Assembly: GCA_934215405.1 (NCBI GenBank)
Contig: CAKPZU010000023.1
Coordinates: forward strand, 1-20,929
From: an uncultured Bacilli bacterium
GTDB lineage: Bacteria; Bacillota_I; Bacilli_A; RFN20; CAG-631
Reading direction: 5' to 3'
Length of the DNA stretch: 20,929 nucleotides
Positions 20,521 through 20,929 of this stretch are shown here, piece by piece. The position numbers and the translations under genes are program-made. Under the pieces are notes generated by a model. That model saw only the letters and a program-made list of their open reading frames with translations. It had not been told where the DNA came from and did not search any database. Each line of letters begins with the position of its first letter. Position 1 is the stretch's first letter.

Positions 20521-20929
20521 AAATATTTCTTTTTTTATAATCATCATCTATCTCACTACGCCATTTCTTTGATAGCTTTTTATTAGATCTAACATCACTA
20601 ATTGCGAGTGAAATAGCTTCATAATTTAGCTTTACTCCTTTTTCATCATTATTGTAGGAAACAGCATTATCACTAGCTATTCCCATTTTATTTGCTTCTT
20701 TAATAACATCAATATTAGCTCCTAAAAATATAAATTGCCAATCTTCCTTTTGCTTTTTATTAATAAGGCTATTTATTTTTTCATAGCTAAATTCTAAACT
20801 TGAATTTTCAAGGCCATCAGTTATTATAACAACCATATTATTATATTCATTTTCTTTATCATTTATTTGATTATTATAAATATAATTAATAGAATTACCA
20901 ATTGCATCTCGTAAAGCCGTACAGCCTCC
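20519..20929 (-). CDS. VWA-domain protein, C-terminal part (truncated by the window edge)
   Basis: The reading frame continues to the right edge, beyond the ATG at 20836. The first visible residues are GGCTALRDAIG, carrying the conserved Thr of the metal-ion-dependent adhesion site. These are followed by a beta strand MVVIITDGLEN with the distal Asp. The DxSxS part of the site must lie outside the window. Downstream are IFLGANIDVIKEANKMGI, a beta-strand and helix of the same Rossmann-like fold, and a charged tail ending KKWRSEIDDDYKKRNI. No membrane segment is visible in this part. VWA proteins of this short soluble kind occur beside tellurium-resistance-like, AAA+ and phage genes; the role here is unknown. 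Convergent with the ABC exporter genes. Confidence 0.85.
   Translation of the reverse strand, partial: GGCTALRDAIGNSINYIYNNQINDKENEYNNMVVIITDGLENSSLEFSYEKINSLINKKQKEDWQFIFLGANIDVIKEANKMGIASDNAVSYNNDEKGVKLNYEAISLAISDVRSNKKLSKKWRSEIDDDYKKRNI

Noticed and set aside
1..20929. CRISPR arrays, tRNA or rRNA genes, insertion sequences, or prophage genes
   Set aside because: I found no regularly spaced repeats, no tRNA-like cloverleaf, no transposase motifs and no terminal inverted repeats; the base composition is uniform across the window.

Overview
The window comes from a low-GC, AT-rich Gram-positive bacterium of the Bacillota, probably a gut Bacilli/Erysipelotrichia-type lineage. The evidence is strong AGGAGG-type ribosome binding sites, short U-tract terminators, standard TGG tryptophan codons with TGA used as a stop, and the gene order spoIVFA-spoIVFB-rplU-prp-rpmA-obg, which matches Bacillus except that spo0B is missing. 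I see no tRNA, rRNA, CRISPR array or insertion sequence. No stretch longer than 300 bases lacks a gene.

Left part (1-4435, all +): three small membrane proteins that look like the end of a Tad/Flp-type pilus operon (inference). They are followed by a SpoIVFA-like protein, the SpoIVFB intramembrane metalloprotease, and then the housekeeping block: L21, the L27-processing protease Prp, L27 with its cleavable N-terminus, and the GTPase Obg. A textbook SigA promoter and a structured, probably autoregulatory leader precede rplU.

Middle part (4436-10897): an intracellular GH20 hexosaminidase (+), convergent with a zinc/cadmium efflux operon on the minus strand. That operon is an SmtB/CzrA-type ArsR sensor, a stand-alone HMA metal-binding protein and a P1B-2 ATPase, with a TGAAC/GTTCA inverted repeat upstream of each gene. 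Next come a short-chain dehydrogenase and an XRE regulator (+), the latter convergent with a MazG-like pyrophosphohydrolase.

Right part (10571-20479): a tightly packed eight-gene minus-strand operon. In transcription order it encodes a DUF4097-type lipoprotein, a TetR regulator, an ABC ATPase and permease (Drr-like), a flavodoxin-fold protein with an iron-sulfur-flavoprotein-type Cys motif, a NatA/NatB-like ABC pair, and MazG. A symmetric 30-bp dyad overlaps the -35 region of its promoter and is the likely TetR operator. Divergent from it is a heterodimeric ABC exporter whose two ATP sites are asymmetric (one degenerate, one canonical). Together this resembles a regulated export/envelope-stress or drug-resistance locus. 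At the right edge is the C-terminal part of a VWA-domain protein (-).
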